This document shows, piece by piece, positions 15,703 through 24,211 of a DNA stretch of 64,000 bases. The stretch comes from Lentzea sp. NBRC 102530 (lineage in GTDB: Bacteria; Actinomycetota; Actinomycetes; Mycobacteriales; Pseudonocardiaceae). Under the pieces are notes generated by a model. It saw only the letters and a list, made by a program, of their open reading frames with translations, ran no database searches and had not been told where the DNA came from. Positions within the stretch are counted from its first letter, which is position 1; each line of letters starts with the position of its first letter. The DNA lies in the NCBI RefSeq assembly GCF_030269365.1, contig NZ_BSTF01000007.1, positions 248,001-312,000 on the forward strand. Reading direction: 5' to 3'. The position numbers and the translations under genes are program-made.

Positions 15703-16377
15703 CTACCCGAGCCCGTCGAGCATCAGCCGCAGCGCGAACTCGAACCGCTCGTGCCCCTCGCCCGAGTTCAGCTCCGAGGCGTGCTCCACCACCAGAGGGA
15801 ACCGGTTCACCGGCAGCATCCCCAGGCGCGCCAGCATCTCGTCGCGGTCGACCGAGCCGCGCAGTGACGACTCGACCGTGTAGGCGCTGACGTACAGCAA
15901 CAACGCGTCGATCGTCCACGCCGCCGTGCGCACCGCCACCCCGCCCGCCACGAACAACGCGAGCAGGCCCTCGGTGATCCGGAGCGTGTCGAGGTTGGCG
16001 GGCGGCGCGTTCAACGCGGCCCGTGCGATGCCCGGATGACGCAGGAACTGGTCGCGCAGCTGACCGCACACGTCGACGACCTGCGCGCGCCACTCCCGCG
16101 CATCCGGTTCCGGCAGCGTGATGTTCCGGCTCAGCGTGCCGATGAGCAGGTCGTCGAGGTCGGCCTTGTTGCGCACGTGGGCGTAGAGCGACGCCGGTCC
16201 GGTGCCGAGCGCGGCGGCGACGCGGCGCATGGTCAGCGCGTCGAACCCCTCGGCCCGCACCAGCTCGAGCGCGGTCCCGACGATGCGCCCGACCGTGATC
16301 GGCTCCTTGCGGGCCGGGGCCGAGTCGAGAGCGGCGATCTGGTCCGCCCACTCCTCGCGGGACGAGTTCCTGGTCAT
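15703..16377 (-). CDS. TetR-family repressor, class with TetR_C-type ligand domain
   Basis: 224 residues. The DNA-binding head is GRIVGTALELVRAEGFDALTM..VAAALGTGPASLYAHVRNKADL (about 28-75), the canonical TetR helix-turn-helix ending in YxHxxxKxxL. The remaining helices (LARLGMLPVNRFPLVVEHAS) resemble the tetracycline-repressor C-terminal domain. ATG at 16377 is chosen because an extended upstream frame would run through the operator; TAGGCT ends 7 nt upstream, a leaderless arrangement. It is divergent from a 14-helix drug exporter, with two identical operator copies between them. Local repressor of efflux, inducer unknown. Confidence 0.88.
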   Translation of the reverse strand: MTRNSSREEWADQIAALDSAPARKEPITVGRIVGTALELVRAEGFDALTMRRVAAALGTGPASLYAHVRNKADLDDLLIGTLSRNITLPEPDAREWRAQVVDVCGQLRDQFLRHPGIARAALNAPPANLDTLRITEGLLALFVAGGVAVRTAAWTIDALLLYVSAYTVESSLRGSVDRDEMLARLGMLPVNRFPLVVEHASELNSGEGHERFEFALRLMLDGLG

Positions 16378-16433
16378 ACCGCCCAGCCTACCAGTTGACC
16401 CGAACAGTGTTCGTGAGTAGAACAGTGTTCGTG
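16378..16433. promoter_or_regulatory. shared tetR/MFS promoter with tandem operators
   Basis: GAACAGTGTTCGTG occurs twice, at 16402-16415 and 16420-16433, exactly 18 bp apart. Each copy contains the inverted repeat GAACA-G-TGTTC. On the plus strand TTGACC (16395-16400), 17 bp, TAGAAC (16418-16423) forms a promoter whose spacer and -10 are covered by the operators. On the minus strand TAGGCT (16385-16390) is the -10 for the repressor. Binding would silence both directions. Confidence 0.65.
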
Positions 16434-17849
16434 TCCGACTGTGTGCAGCCTCGGCTGCGTTCACCGAGCTCGCTGCGAGAGGCGTGGATCGCCCTCGCGG
16501 GGCTGTCCGCCGTCTTCCTGTTCGAGATGCTCGACAACTCGATCCTGAACGTCGCGCTGCCCACGATCGGCCGCGACCTGCACGCCTCCACCACCGCCCT
16601 GCAGTGGGTCTCGAACTCGTACGCCGTCGTGTTCGGCGGCCTGATGCTGGTGTTCGGCGCCGTCGCGGACCGCTACGGCCGCCGCCGCGTGATGCTCGCG
16701 GGCCTCGCCCTGCTGGGCCTCGCGAGCCTCGCCACCCTGTTCGTCACCTCGACCGCGGGCCTCATCGCCGTCCGCTCGGTGATGGGCGTCGCCGCCGCCA
16801 TGACCACGCCGGGTTCGATCGCGCTGGCGTTCCGCCTCTTCCGCACCGACGACCTGCGCGTCCGCGCGATGACCCTCATCTCGACGGTGGGCCTGGTGGG
16901 CCTCGCGATCGGCCCGCCCCTGGGCGGTTTCCTGCTCGCCGTGGCTCCCTGGCAGGCGTTGCTGCTGATCAACGTCCCGATCGCCGCGCTGGCGTTCCTC
17001 GGCATCGGCCGCGGCATCGCCCCCGACGACGACCTGCACCGCGACCCCGCCGACTACCTGGGCGGCGTGCTCGGCACGGCGACCGTCGTGCTGGCCCTGG
17101 TCGTGCCGACCTTCTTCGCCGAAGGCCACCCCTGGCTCGGCTCGGGCGCCGCCGCGCTGACCGTGCTGACAGCCGTGCTCTTCGTCGTGCGGCAGCGCAC
17201 CTTCCACCACCCGTTGCTCGACCTGAAGCTCGTCGGGCACCCGCTGGTGTCGAGCGGCCTCGCCTACAAGGCCGCGACCGGCCTCGCCGCCGCCGGCCTC
17301 ACCTACCTGGTGACTCTGCAACTCCAGCTCGACTGGGGCTGGTCCCCCGCCCTCGCCGCCGCCGGGGTGCTGCCGCAGGTCGCGGTGCTGATCGCGGCGG
17401 GCCCGGTGGTCAACCGGTTCGTCCGCCGCGCCGGCCTGGACCGGGCCGTCTGGCTGGGCGCACTCGCCGTCGTCGCCGGGCTGGCCGTGTACGCGACGCT
17501 CGGCCGTCTGAACTACCTGCCGGTCGCTCTCGCTCTCGTGCTGGTCGCCATCGGCATCCGCGTGGTCGGCGCGGTCGCGGGCGTCAACGTCCTCAAGGGA
17601 CTGCCCGAGAACCGGACGTCGATCGGCGCCGCGCTGGCCGACACCGCGTCCCAGGTGACCTCGGCCGCCGGCGTGGCGGTCAGCGGCACGGTGCTGGCGG
17701 TGCTGTTCGCGGGCGGCATCGCGCAGCCGGGCTGGACCGCGCGGCAGACCGGGCAGTTCGAGACCGCCGTGACGATCGGCGGCCTGACCCTCACCGGCAT
17801 GGCCGCGGCGCTCGTCGGCTGGGCGTACCTCCGCGCCCGCTCTGTTTGA
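16431..17849 (+). CDS. MFS drug exporter, 14-helix DHA2 (EmrB/QacA) type
   Basis: 472 residues, about 14 membrane helices, proton-driven efflux of drugs across the cytoplasmic membrane. Motif A is clear (FGAVADRYGRRRVMLAGL), as is the DHA2 opening FLFEMLDNSILNVALPTIGRDL with the conserved acidic residue in helix 1. A GTG at 16431 is the preferred start. It sits 7 nt after the -10 box, so the message is leaderless, whereas any earlier in-frame start would lie inside the promoter and operators. Regulated by the divergent TetR protein. Substrate unknown; no antibiotic cluster is nearby. Confidence 0.88.
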   Translation: MSDCVQPRLRSPSSLREAWIALAGLSAVFLFEMLDNSILNVALPTIGRDLHASTTALQWVSNSYAVVFGGLMLVFGAVADRYGRRRVMLAGLALLGLASLATLFVTSTAGLIAVRSVMGVAAAMTTPGSIALAFRLFRTDDLRVRAMTLISTVGLVGLAIGPPLGGFLLAVAPWQALLLINVPIAALAFLGIGRGIAPDDDLHRDPADYLGGVLGTATVVLALVVPTFFAEGHPWLGSGAAALTVLTAVLFVVRQRTFHHPLLDLKLVGHPLVSSGLAYKAATGLAAAGLTYLVTLQLQLDWGWSPALAAAGVLPQVAVLIAAGPVVNRFVRRAGLDRAVWLGALAVVAGLAVYATLGRLNYLPVALALVLVAIGIRVVGAVAGVNVLKGLPENRTSIGAALADTASQVTSAAGVAVSGTVLAVLFAGGIAQPGWTARQTGQFETAVTIGGLTLTGMAAALVGWAYLRARSV

Positions 17850-17898
17850 CCTCGTATGGACTACAGCGTGGCGGCTACGAGCGCGGTTACCGTGCCTT

Positions 17899-19881
17899 GT
17901 GAGCAACGAGGTCGGCGACGTCCACGGCCAGGTCGTGCAGGCCGGCCACGTGGGCCGCATCGACGTCCACCCGACACCGGTCCCGGTGACCGCGCTGTCC
18001 GGACTGCCACCCGCCACCACGGTCTTCTGCGGCAGGCACGCCGAACTGGCCGCATTGAGAGCCTGCTGGTCGGCCGAAGGCCCGGCGGTGGTGTCCAGCT
18101 CCGTCGCCGGGCTCGCGGGCATCGGCAAGACCGAACTGGTCCTGCACGCGGCCCACCGCGCGGTCGAGGACGGCGAGTTCCCCGGCGGCGTCCTGTTCGT
18201 CGACCTCCAGGGCTACGACGAAGCCCGCCGCGTCTCATCGGCCCAGGCCCTGGACGGCTTCCTGCGCGCGCTGGGCGTGGACAGCCACCAGATCCCGCCC
18301 ACCGAGGACCAACGGGCCGTGCTCTACCGGTCCGTGCTCCACTCCCGACCGCGGATGCTGGTCGTGCTCGACAACACCGCATCTACTACGCAGGTCAGGC
18401 CGTTGCTGCCGGGATCAAGGCACGCGGTGGTGATCACCAGCAGGCACACGCTGTCCGGACTGGACGAAGCCCACCACCTCGACCTGGGCCTGCTCGCCGA
18501 GCCCGAGGCCACCGAACTGGTGGGAGATTCCGGACTCGCAGCGTTGTGCGGACGTCTCCCCCTGGCGTTGCGGATCATGCGGGCGCTCATCAAGACCGAC
18601 CCGCAAGCCGACTGGGAGCAGGAACTCGGCGACGCCCAGCACCGCCTCGATTTGCTCGACGACGGCGACAGTCGCGGAGTGCACGCCGCGTTCGACCTGT
18701 CCTACCGCTCGCTCGACGCGGAACAGGCGAGGCTGTTCCGCCTGCTCGCGCTGCACCCCACCGACGAGTTCCCGGTCGAAGGCGCGGCGGCGCTGGCGGA
18801 TCGGCCGCAGCCGCGTGTCCGCCAGTTGCTCCGGGAACTCGTGCGCGCGCATCTCGTCGAGCCGGGTGCCAGCCCTGGTTGGTACACCTTCCACGACCTG
18901 GTCCGGCTCTACGCGAGCTGTCACGCGAAGGCCGATGACGAGAGCGAAGCCGCGGTCAACCGGATGATGGCTCACTACGCGACCAAGGCCCACGCCGCAC
19001 ACTGGCGCCGCTCCACACCGGCGCCTTTCCGAAGCCGTGAGGACGCCTTCGCGTGGTTCGATCGCACGTGGTCCGTGCTGACCGCGACGGCAGCACTCGC
19101 GGCGGAACAGCAACGAGCCGACGTCCTGTTCCCCCTGGCCGAAAGCCTGTGGTCCTACTTCGACATCCGCTGGCCTCCTGATCGGCTCCGCGAAATCTGC
19201 CAATCAGCTCTCGAACTGGCGAAAGCCGTGCAGGACCGGAGTTGGGAAGCGCGCACACAAACCGAGTTGGGCAACGTCTACGTGCGTACGCGACAGTTCC
19301 CGGAGGGCATCGCCCACATCGAGAAATCGCTTCCGCTGCACCGCGCGGTCAGCGACCGGCACACCCTGGCCGGCGTGTTGAACGACCTCGGCAGCGCCTA
19401 TCGCAAGTCAGGTCGCCCGGCCGACGCCTCCGTCGTCTACGCCGAAGCGCTCGACATCAGACAAGCGATCGGTTACCGCCATGGTGAAGGCCAGGTGCTT
19501 AACAACCTCGGCAACGCAGCGCGCCAACTAGCGGACTTCGCGGCCGCGTCCGAGTGGTATGACAAGGCCCTGACAGTCCGCGAGCACATCGGTGACCAAC
19601 GCGGCAAAGCCCAGACGCACAACAACATGGCCACTAATCTGATGTTCCAGGGCGACTACGACGAAGCGATCAGCCTGTACCTCGTGGCAGTCGGCGAACA
19701 TCGTGACTTAAAGCAGCCTTACCGCGAGGCGTGGACTCTCACCATGCTGGGCAAGGCGCTGAACGCGGTGGGACGGCGGGCGGACGCCGAGGGTGCATGG
19801 CACAAGTCGTTGTCTCTTCTCGAACGACTTCGTGCCGAACGCGAGGCACAGGAAGTCCGCGACCTTTTGGCCCACCCCTAG
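17899..19881 (+). CDS. NB-ARC/TPR STAND protein with N-terminal VVQAG motif
   Basis: 660 residues. It opens with [19 protein letters not shown] (about 6-24), a short glycine-spaced element I have seen before NB-ARC domains in actinobacterial proteins; its role is unclear to me. Then come Walker [18 protein letters not shown] (about 69-85), a Walker B RMLVVLDN near 156, and the GLPL-like [17 protein letters not shown] repeats fill the C-terminal third (from about 440): [40 protein letters not shown]. Unlike the AfsR-like proteins here it lacks a DNA-binding domain, so it may be a signalling switch rather than a transcription factor. GTG start, with TACCGT 5 nt upstream. Confidence 0.8.
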   Translation: MSNEVGDVHGQVVQAGHVGRIDVHPTPVPVTALSGLPPATTVFCGRHAELAALRACWSAEGPAVVSSSVAGLAGIGKTELVLHAAHRAVEDGEFPGGVLFVDLQGYDEARRVSSAQALDGFLRALGVDSHQIPPTEDQRAVLYRSVLHSRPRMLVVLDNTASTTQVRPLLPGSRHAVVITSRHTLSGLDEAHHLDLGLLAEPEATELVGDSGLAALCGRLPLALRIMRALIKTDPQADWEQELGDAQHRLDLLDDGDSRGVHAAFDLSYRSLDAEQARLFRLLALHPTDEFPVEGAAALADRPQPRVRQLLRELVRAHLVEPGASPGWYTFHDLVRLYASCHAKADDESEAAVNRMMAHYATKAHAAHWRRSTPAPFRSREDAFAWFDRTWSVLTATAALAAEQQRADVLFPLAESLWSYFDIRWPPDRLREICQSALELAKAVQDRSWEARTQTELGNVYVRTRQFPEGIAHIEKSLPLHRAVSDRHTLAGVLNDLGSAYRKSGRPADASVVYAEALDIRQAIGYRHGEGQVLNNLGNAARQLADFAAASEWYDKALTVREHIGDQRGKAQTHNNMATNLMFQGDYDEAISLYLVAVGEHRDLKQPYREAWTLTMLGKALNAVGRRADAEGAWHKSLSLLERLRAEREAQEVRDLLAHP

Positions 19882-19908
19882 ACGGCCGAATTGCTCCGGA
19901 AAGTTCTT

Positions 19909-19920
19909 GCAACGCTTTGC
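19909..19920. promoter_or_regulatory. LacI/MalR-like operator upstream of alpha-amylase
   Basis: GCAACGCTTTGC is a 10-of-12 imperfect palindrome set in CTTGCAACGCTTTGCC. LacI-family maltose regulators of actinobacteria bind TTGCAA-type repeats ahead of amylase genes. The position, 56 nt before the start codon, fits; the match is suggestive only. Confidence 0.35.
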
Positions 19921-19975
19921 CAGGTGTGCCCTCGGATGCTACGAACGGGTGTACCCCTGCACACAAGGAGACAAC

Positions 19976-21337
19976 GTGGTTTCCTCGGTTTCGCGCACCC
20001 TTCTCGTGGTGCTGTTGATCGCCGGACTGTCCACACCGGTGCAAAGTCTTGCGGCGCCGCCAGGCGCCAAGGACGTGACCGTCACCCTGTTCCAATGGCC
20101 GTTCGCCCGCGTGGCAACGGAATGCACGAACGTCCTGGGCCCCAAGGGCTACGGCTACGTCGAGGTCTCCCCGGCGACCGAGCACATCCAGGGTCCGCAG
20201 TGGTGGACCAGCTACCAGCCGGTCAGCTACCGGATCGCGGGCAGGCTCGGCGACGAGAACGCCTTCCGCACCATGGTCAGCACCTGCCACAACGCCGGCG
20301 TGAAGGTCATCGCGGACGCGGTGATCAACCACATGAGCGCCGGCTCGGGCACCGGTACCGGCGGATCGGGTTACTCGAAGTACAACTACCCCGGTTACTA
20401 CAGCGACTGGGACTTCCACGGCTGTCGCAGCCCGATCAGCAACTACCAGGACCGCTACAACGTCCAGAACTGCGAGCTGGTCAGCCTGTCCGATCTGGAC
20501 ACCGGCAGCGACTACGTGCGCACCACCATCGCGGCCTACCTCAACCGGTTGATCGCGATGGGCGTGGACGGGTTCCGCATCGACGCGGCCAAGCACATCC
20601 CGGCCGCCGACATGGCCGCGATCAAGGGGAAGCTCAGCAACCCCGGCGTCTTCTGGGTGCACGAGGTCATCTACGGCGCGGGCGAGGCCGTGCAGCCCGG
20701 CGAGTACACCGGGTCCGGTGACGTCGACGAGTTCCGCTACGCCTACGACGTCAAGCGGATCTTCCAGAACGAGAACCTGGCTTATCTCAGGACGTTCGGG
20801 CAGTCGTGGGGCTTCCTGCCTTCCCACCAGGCCCGGCCGTTCGTCGACAACTGGGACACCGAGCGCAACGGGTCCACGCTGACGTACAAGGACGGGTCCA
20901 CCTACACGCTGGCGAACGTGTTCATGCTGGCGTGGAACTACGGTGCGCCGCAGGTGTATTCCGGCTACGAGTTCACCGACAAGGACGCGGGTCCGCCCGG
21001 GAACTCCGTCTGCTACAGCGGCTGGAAGTGCCAGCACGCCTGGACACAGATCGCGAACATGGTGCGGTTCCGCAACACCGTGGCGGGCACGGACGTGAAC
21101 AACTGGCAGGACAACGGGTTCGACCTGATCGCGTTCGGCCGCGGCGACAAGGGCTTCGTGGCGATCAACCGGGAGACGTTCGCGGTGACGCGCACGTTCC
21201 AGACGGCGCTGCCCGCCGGGAGTTACTGCAACGTCCAGGAGAACGGCTGCGTCCGCGTGACGATCGACGCCAGCGGGCGGTTCACCACGACGCTCGGCGC
21301 CGGCACGGCGCTGGCGTTGCACGTCAACGCACGCTGA
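19976..21337 (+). CDS. secreted alpha-amylase (GH13)
   Basis: Extracellular endo-alpha-1,4-glucan hydrolase, 453 residues with a signal peptide to about residue 27 ([18 protein letters not shown]). Conserved regions: DAVINHM (I), [13 protein letters not shown] with nucleophile D203 (II), WVHEVIYG with acid/base E230 (III), and [11 protein letters not shown] with D294 (IV). Region IV has Trp where most GH13 enzymes have His; whether this is usual in actinobacterial members I cannot check. No C-terminal starch-binding domain is present. GTG at 19976 is set by AAGGAG 5 nt upstream; the frame extends further but without a signal peptide at its start. It converges on a protease gene across a 13-bp hairpin. 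Confidence 0.92.
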   Translation: MVSSVSRTLLVVLLIAGLSTPVQSLAAPPGAKDVTVTLFQWPFARVATECTNVLGPKGYGYVEVSPATEHIQGPQWWTSYQPVSYRIAGRLGDENAFRTMVSTCHNAGVKVIADAVINHMSAGSGTGTGGSGYSKYNYPGYYSDWDFHGCRSPISNYQDRYNVQNCELVSLSDLDTGSDYVRTTIAAYLNRLIAMGVDGFRIDAAKHIPAADMAAIKGKLSNPGVFWVHEVIYGAGEAVQPGEYTGSGDVDEFRYAYDVKRIFQNENLAYLRTFGQSWGFLPSHQARPFVDNWDTERNGSTLTYKDGSTYTLANVFMLAWNYGAPQVYSGYEFTDKDAGPPGNSVCYSGWKCQHAWTQIANMVRFRNTVAGTDVNNWQDNGFDLIAFGRGDKGFVAINRETFAVTRTFQTALPAGSYCNVQENGCVRVTIDASGRFTTTLGAGTALALHVNAR

Positions 21338-21344
21338 GAGATCA

Positions 21345-21379
21345 CCGGCCGGCCACCTCGCGAAGCGGTGGCCGGCCGG
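21345..21379. terminator. bidirectional terminator, amylase/protease
   Basis: CCGGCCGGCCACC (21345-21357) pairs perfectly with GGTGGCCGGCCGG (21367-21379). It lies between the stops of two convergent genes and serves both. Confidence 0.75.
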
Positions 21380-21389
21380 GAGTTCTCGC

Positions 21390-22523
21390 CTACGCGGTGT
21401 GCAGCCTCAGCCCGTAGACGTTCAGGATCTCGTTGATCGGCTGGAACCACGTGCGACCGCCGCTGGTGCAGTTGCCGTAACCGCCGGACGTGACGCCCTG
21501 CGCCTGGTCACCGGTGATGAACGAACCACCGGAGTCGCCGCCCTGGGCGCAGACCGAGGTGCCGACCATCTGGTAGACGGCGCCCTGCGCGTAGTTCACG
21601 GTCTCGTTGCGGCCCTGGATCACGCCGCAGTGCCACTGGGTCGTGGAACCCGAGCGGCAGACCGAGGTGCCGACCGGCGCCTCCCACGAACCGCGGACCA
21701 GCGCGTCCGGCACCCGGCCCCAGCCGAGCACGACCGGCACGGTCCACCAGCCGCCACCGATGCGCACCCACGCGTAGTCGTTGCCGGGGAACGACGAACC
21801 GGCGAAGTTGCCCTGGAACGAACGGTCCCAGCCGTAGACGGCCGCGCCGCCACCGCCGCAGTGCCCCGCCGTCACGTAGCCGCCGTGCACCGAGAAACCG
21901 ATGGAGCAGCGGACGTTGCCGGTGTAGTACGGGTCGCCGCCGACCGTGCCCGCGGCGTAGGTCTGCGGCTTCTGCACGCCGTCGGTCTTCACGGTGATCG
22001 CGCCGAGCTGACGAGCCTTGTCCAGGAACGACGCGACTTCGGCGGTCTGCTTGCCCGCCTCGACGTTCACCACGACGGTGCCGGTGCGGGCGTCGGGCTG
22101 CCAGCTCGCGACCGCGGCCGGCACCGAACCCGCCGCGGACATCGCGTCCAGCTTGTTCTTCTGGGCCACCATCGAACCCGACGAGCGGCTGACGACGACG
22201 GTCTCGGCGCCGGTGGCCTCGACCTTGCGCGCGGCGGCCTGGTCGGTCACGGCCACGACCAGGCGGTTCTTCGCCTCGTCGAACCAGCTGCCGGCGTAGG
22301 AGGTGCCGGCCTCGCTTTCGGCGCGCGGCGCGATGAGCGACGCGCGCTGTTCCTTCTCCAGACGCAGCCGCGCCTGGGCCTCGGTCAGCCCGAACGCCGA
22401 GCTCATCGCGGTGAGCAGACCGGGTGACAGCTCCTTCTCAGACGCCTGCGCAGGCGTGGTGAAGGTGGTCCCGACCAGCACGAGTGCCAGCGCGGGCACG
22501 ATTCTGGGCATGGTGAAGCGCAT
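21390..22523 (-). CDS. secreted S1 (alpha-lytic type) serine protease with prodomain
   Basis: 377-residue preproprotease: signal peptide (about 1-28, ending TTPAQA), an alpha-lytic-protease propeptide (about 29-190) that folds the enzyme, then a chymotrypsin-like mature domain starting near YAAGTVGGDPYY. Catalytic triad: H221 in VTAGHCG, D249 in GNDYAWV, S331 in AQGGDSGGS. Several Cys fit the three disulfides of streptogrisins. The start at 22523 follows AGGAGA; the frame extends upstream but that part lacks a signal sequence. A perfect CelR-type palindrome lies 60 bp upstream of the start, suggesting control by a sugar-responsive LacI regulator. Confidence 0.9.
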   Translation of the reverse strand: MRFTMPRIVPALALVLVGTTFTTPAQASEKELSPGLLTAMSSAFGLTEAQARLRLEKEQRASLIAPRAESEAGTSYAGSWFDEAKNRLVVAVTDQAAARKVEATGAETVVVSRSSGSMVAQKNKLDAMSAAGSVPAAVASWQPDARTGTVVVNVEAGKQTAEVASFLDKARQLGAITVKTDGVQKPQTYAAGTVGGDPYYTGNVRCSIGFSVHGGYVTAGHCGGGGAAVYGWDRSFQGNFAGSSFPGNDYAWVRIGGGWWTVPVVLGWGRVPDALVRGSWEAPVGTSVCRSGSTTQWHCGVIQGRNETVNYAQGAVYQMVGTSVCAQGGDSGGSFITGDQAQGVTSGGYGNCTSGGRTWFQPINEILNVYGLRLHTA

Positions 22524-22582
22524 GCTCTTCTCCTTGTCCGTGCAGGGATCGCCACCCGCCCCGTTGCGGACAGCGACGAACA

Positions 22583-22596
22583 TGAGAGCGCTCTCA
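22583..22596. promoter_or_regulatory. CelR/CebR-type LacI-family operator
   Basis: TGAGAGCGCTCTCA is a perfect 14-bp palindrome differing at two symmetric bases from TGGGAGCGCTCCCA, the cello-oligosaccharide regulator site of Thermobifida and Streptomyces. It lies 60-73 bp upstream of the protease ATG. Confidence 0.6.
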
Positions 22597-22644
22597 CCGT
22601 GGCGTACGAAGTCCTGGCTGGTCAACAGCTAATACCGGAACTGT

Positions 22645-22683
22645 CCTGCCCGATTCGTGCCCGTGTGGGCCGAATCGGGCAGG
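22645..22683 (-). terminator. terminator of the LuxR-thioesterase-ADH operon
   Basis: CCTGCCCGATTCG (22645-22657) pairs with CGAATCGGGCAGG (22671-22683). An inner GCCC/GGGC lengthens the stem. It starts 3 nt after the dehydrogenase stop on the minus strand. Confidence 0.75.
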
Positions 22684-22685
22684 CC

Positions 22686-23783
22686 TCACATCACCACGAC
22701 CTGCCGGACGGCCTCTCCGGAGGCCAGCTTGGCGAACCCGTCGTTGATCTCGTGCAGCCCGAGGCGCCCGGAGAGCAGGCCGTCCACCGGGAGCCGTCCG
22801 GCGCGGTAGAGGTCGACGAACCTGGGCACGTCCCGGCGCGGCACGCACGAGCCGAGGTAGCTGCCCTTCAGCGTGCGTTCCTCGGCGACCAGGTTCAGCG
22901 CGGGCAGGCTGACGGTCCGATCCGGGTGCGGCAGTCCGACGGTGACCGTGGTGCCGCCGACAGCCGTGGCGGCGTAGGCCTGTTCGAGCACGGCCGCGAC
23001 ACCGGTGGTGTCGATGACCTTGTCCGCGCCGCCGCCGGTCAGGTCCCGGACGGCGGCGACCACGTCGGACCCCCCTGCGGCCTCGTGCGTGGCCCCGAGC
23101 GTGAGGGCGAGCTTCCGCTTGTTCTCCACCACGTCCACCGCGACGACCTGGGTGGCTCCGGCCGTGACCGCCGCCAGCACCGCCGCGAGCCCGACCCCGC
23201 CGAGCCCGAAGACCGCGACCTTCTCCCCCGGCTTGACGTCCGCGCTGTAGAACGCGGCCCCCGCGCCGGTCAGCACGGCGCACCCGAACAGCGCGGCGAT
23301 GTCGAGCGGCAGGTCCTTCGGCACCAGCGTGGCGGAACGGTCGGAGATCACCGTGTACTCGGCGAACCCGGACACGCCGAGGTGGTGGTGCGGGCGCGTG
23401 CCGTCCGGCAGGGTCCAGCGCCGGGCGCCGCCGAGCAACGTGCCGTCGCGGTTCGCCACCGCACCCGGTTCGCACAACGCCTGCCGGCCCGACGCGCACC
23501 GGCGGCACGCACCACACGCGGGCACGAACGACAGCACGACGTGGTCACCGGCCTGGAACTCGGCGTTCGGCCCCGCCTCCACGACCTCGCCCGCCGCCTC
23601 GTGCCCGAGCACCATCGGCAACGGCCGCACCCGCGAGCCGTCGATCACGGACAGGTCGGAGTGGCACAGTCCGGTGGCGTGCACGCGCACCAGCAGTTCG
23701 CCGGGGCCGGGCGGGTCGAGTTCGAGGTCCACGACCTCCAGCGGCCCGCCGACCCCTGTGAGCACCGCTCCGCGCGTCTTCAC
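22686..23783 (-). CDS. zinc-dependent alcohol dehydrogenase (MDR family)
   Basis: 365 residues. Catalytic zinc ligands are in ATGLCHSDLS and GHEAAGEV; the structural zinc site is the four Cys of CGACRRCASGRQALC. The nucleotide domain carries VFGLGGVGLAAVLAA with Asp in VAVDVVENK, favouring NAD(H). Close to the class of MDR dehydrogenases used on alcohols or aldehydes of medium size; the substrate is unknown. GTG at 23783 overlaps the thioesterase stop by 4 bp (GTGA), so it is translationally coupled, third gene of an operon with the LuxR regulator and the thioesterase. A following hairpin ends the operon. Confidence 0.88.
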   Translation of the reverse strand: MKTRGAVLTGVGGPLEVVDLELDPPGPGELLVRVHATGLCHSDLSVIDGSRVRPLPMVLGHEAAGEVVEAGPNAEFQAGDHVVLSFVPACGACRRCASGRQALCEPGAVANRDGTLLGGARRWTLPDGTRPHHHLGVSGFAEYTVISDRSATLVPKDLPLDIAALFGCAVLTGAGAAFYSADVKPGEKVAVFGLGGVGLAAVLAAVTAGATQVVAVDVVENKRKLALTLGATHEAAGGSDVVAAVRDLTGGGADKVIDTTGVAAVLEQAYAATAVGGTTVTVGLPHPDRTVSLPALNLVAEERTLKGSYLGSCVPRRDVPRFVDLYRAGRLPVDGLLSGRLGLHEINDGFAKLASGEAVRQVVVM

Positions 23784-24211
23784 GCGACCACCAGCCCTTC
23801 CATCGCCGTGCGCAGGTCCGCCGGGATCTCGACGGGTTTGCGGGTCGCGCGGTCCACGAAGACGTGCACGAAGTGGCCCTCCGCGATGACGTCCTCCCTG
23901 TCCTCGAAGAAGAACCCGACCTCGTAGCGCACGCTGGAGCGGCCGAGGTGCCCGATGCGCAGCCCGGCGTCCATCGCCTCGGGGAACGAGACGGAGGCGC
24001 GGTAGTTGCAGTGGGACTCGACGCACAGGCCGATCTGCTGCCCCGCCTGGATGTCCAGCCCGGCGCCGATCAGCCACGTGTTGATCACCGTGTCCATGAA
24101 CGCGTAGTGGACGACGTTGTTCACGTGGCCGTAGACGTCGTTGTCCGCCCATCGGGTCGGAATCCGCTGCCAGTGCCGGTACTGCTCGTGCACACGACCT
24201 CCATCAATCAT
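23780..24211 (-). CDS. acyl-CoA thioesterase, 4-hydroxybenzoyl-CoA thioesterase fold
   Basis: 143-residue hotdog protein, usual length. The signature RIPTRWADNDVYGHVNNVVHYAFMD (within about 16-40) has the catalytic Asp in WADND and the conserved HVNN. It hydrolyses an acyl- or aryl-CoA in the cytoplasm. ATG at 24211 overlaps the regulator's stop by 8 bp and has AGGAG 5 nt upstream. Together with the downstream dehydrogenase it suggests release and reduction/oxidation of an acyl group under LuxR control, substrate unknown. Confidence 0.85.
   Translation of the reverse strand: MIDGGRVHEQYRHWQRIPTRWADNDVYGHVNNVVHYAFMDTVINTWLIGAGLDIQAGQQIGLCVESHCNYRASVSFPEAMDAGLRIGHLGRSSVRYEVGFFFEDREDVIAEGHFVHVFVDRATRKPVEIPADLRTAMEGLVVA

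Noticed and set aside
11112..19881. Antibiotic biosynthetic cluster suggested by SARP-type regulators and drug efflux
   Set aside because: No PKS, NRPS, terpene or RiPP biosynthetic gene lies anywhere in the window.
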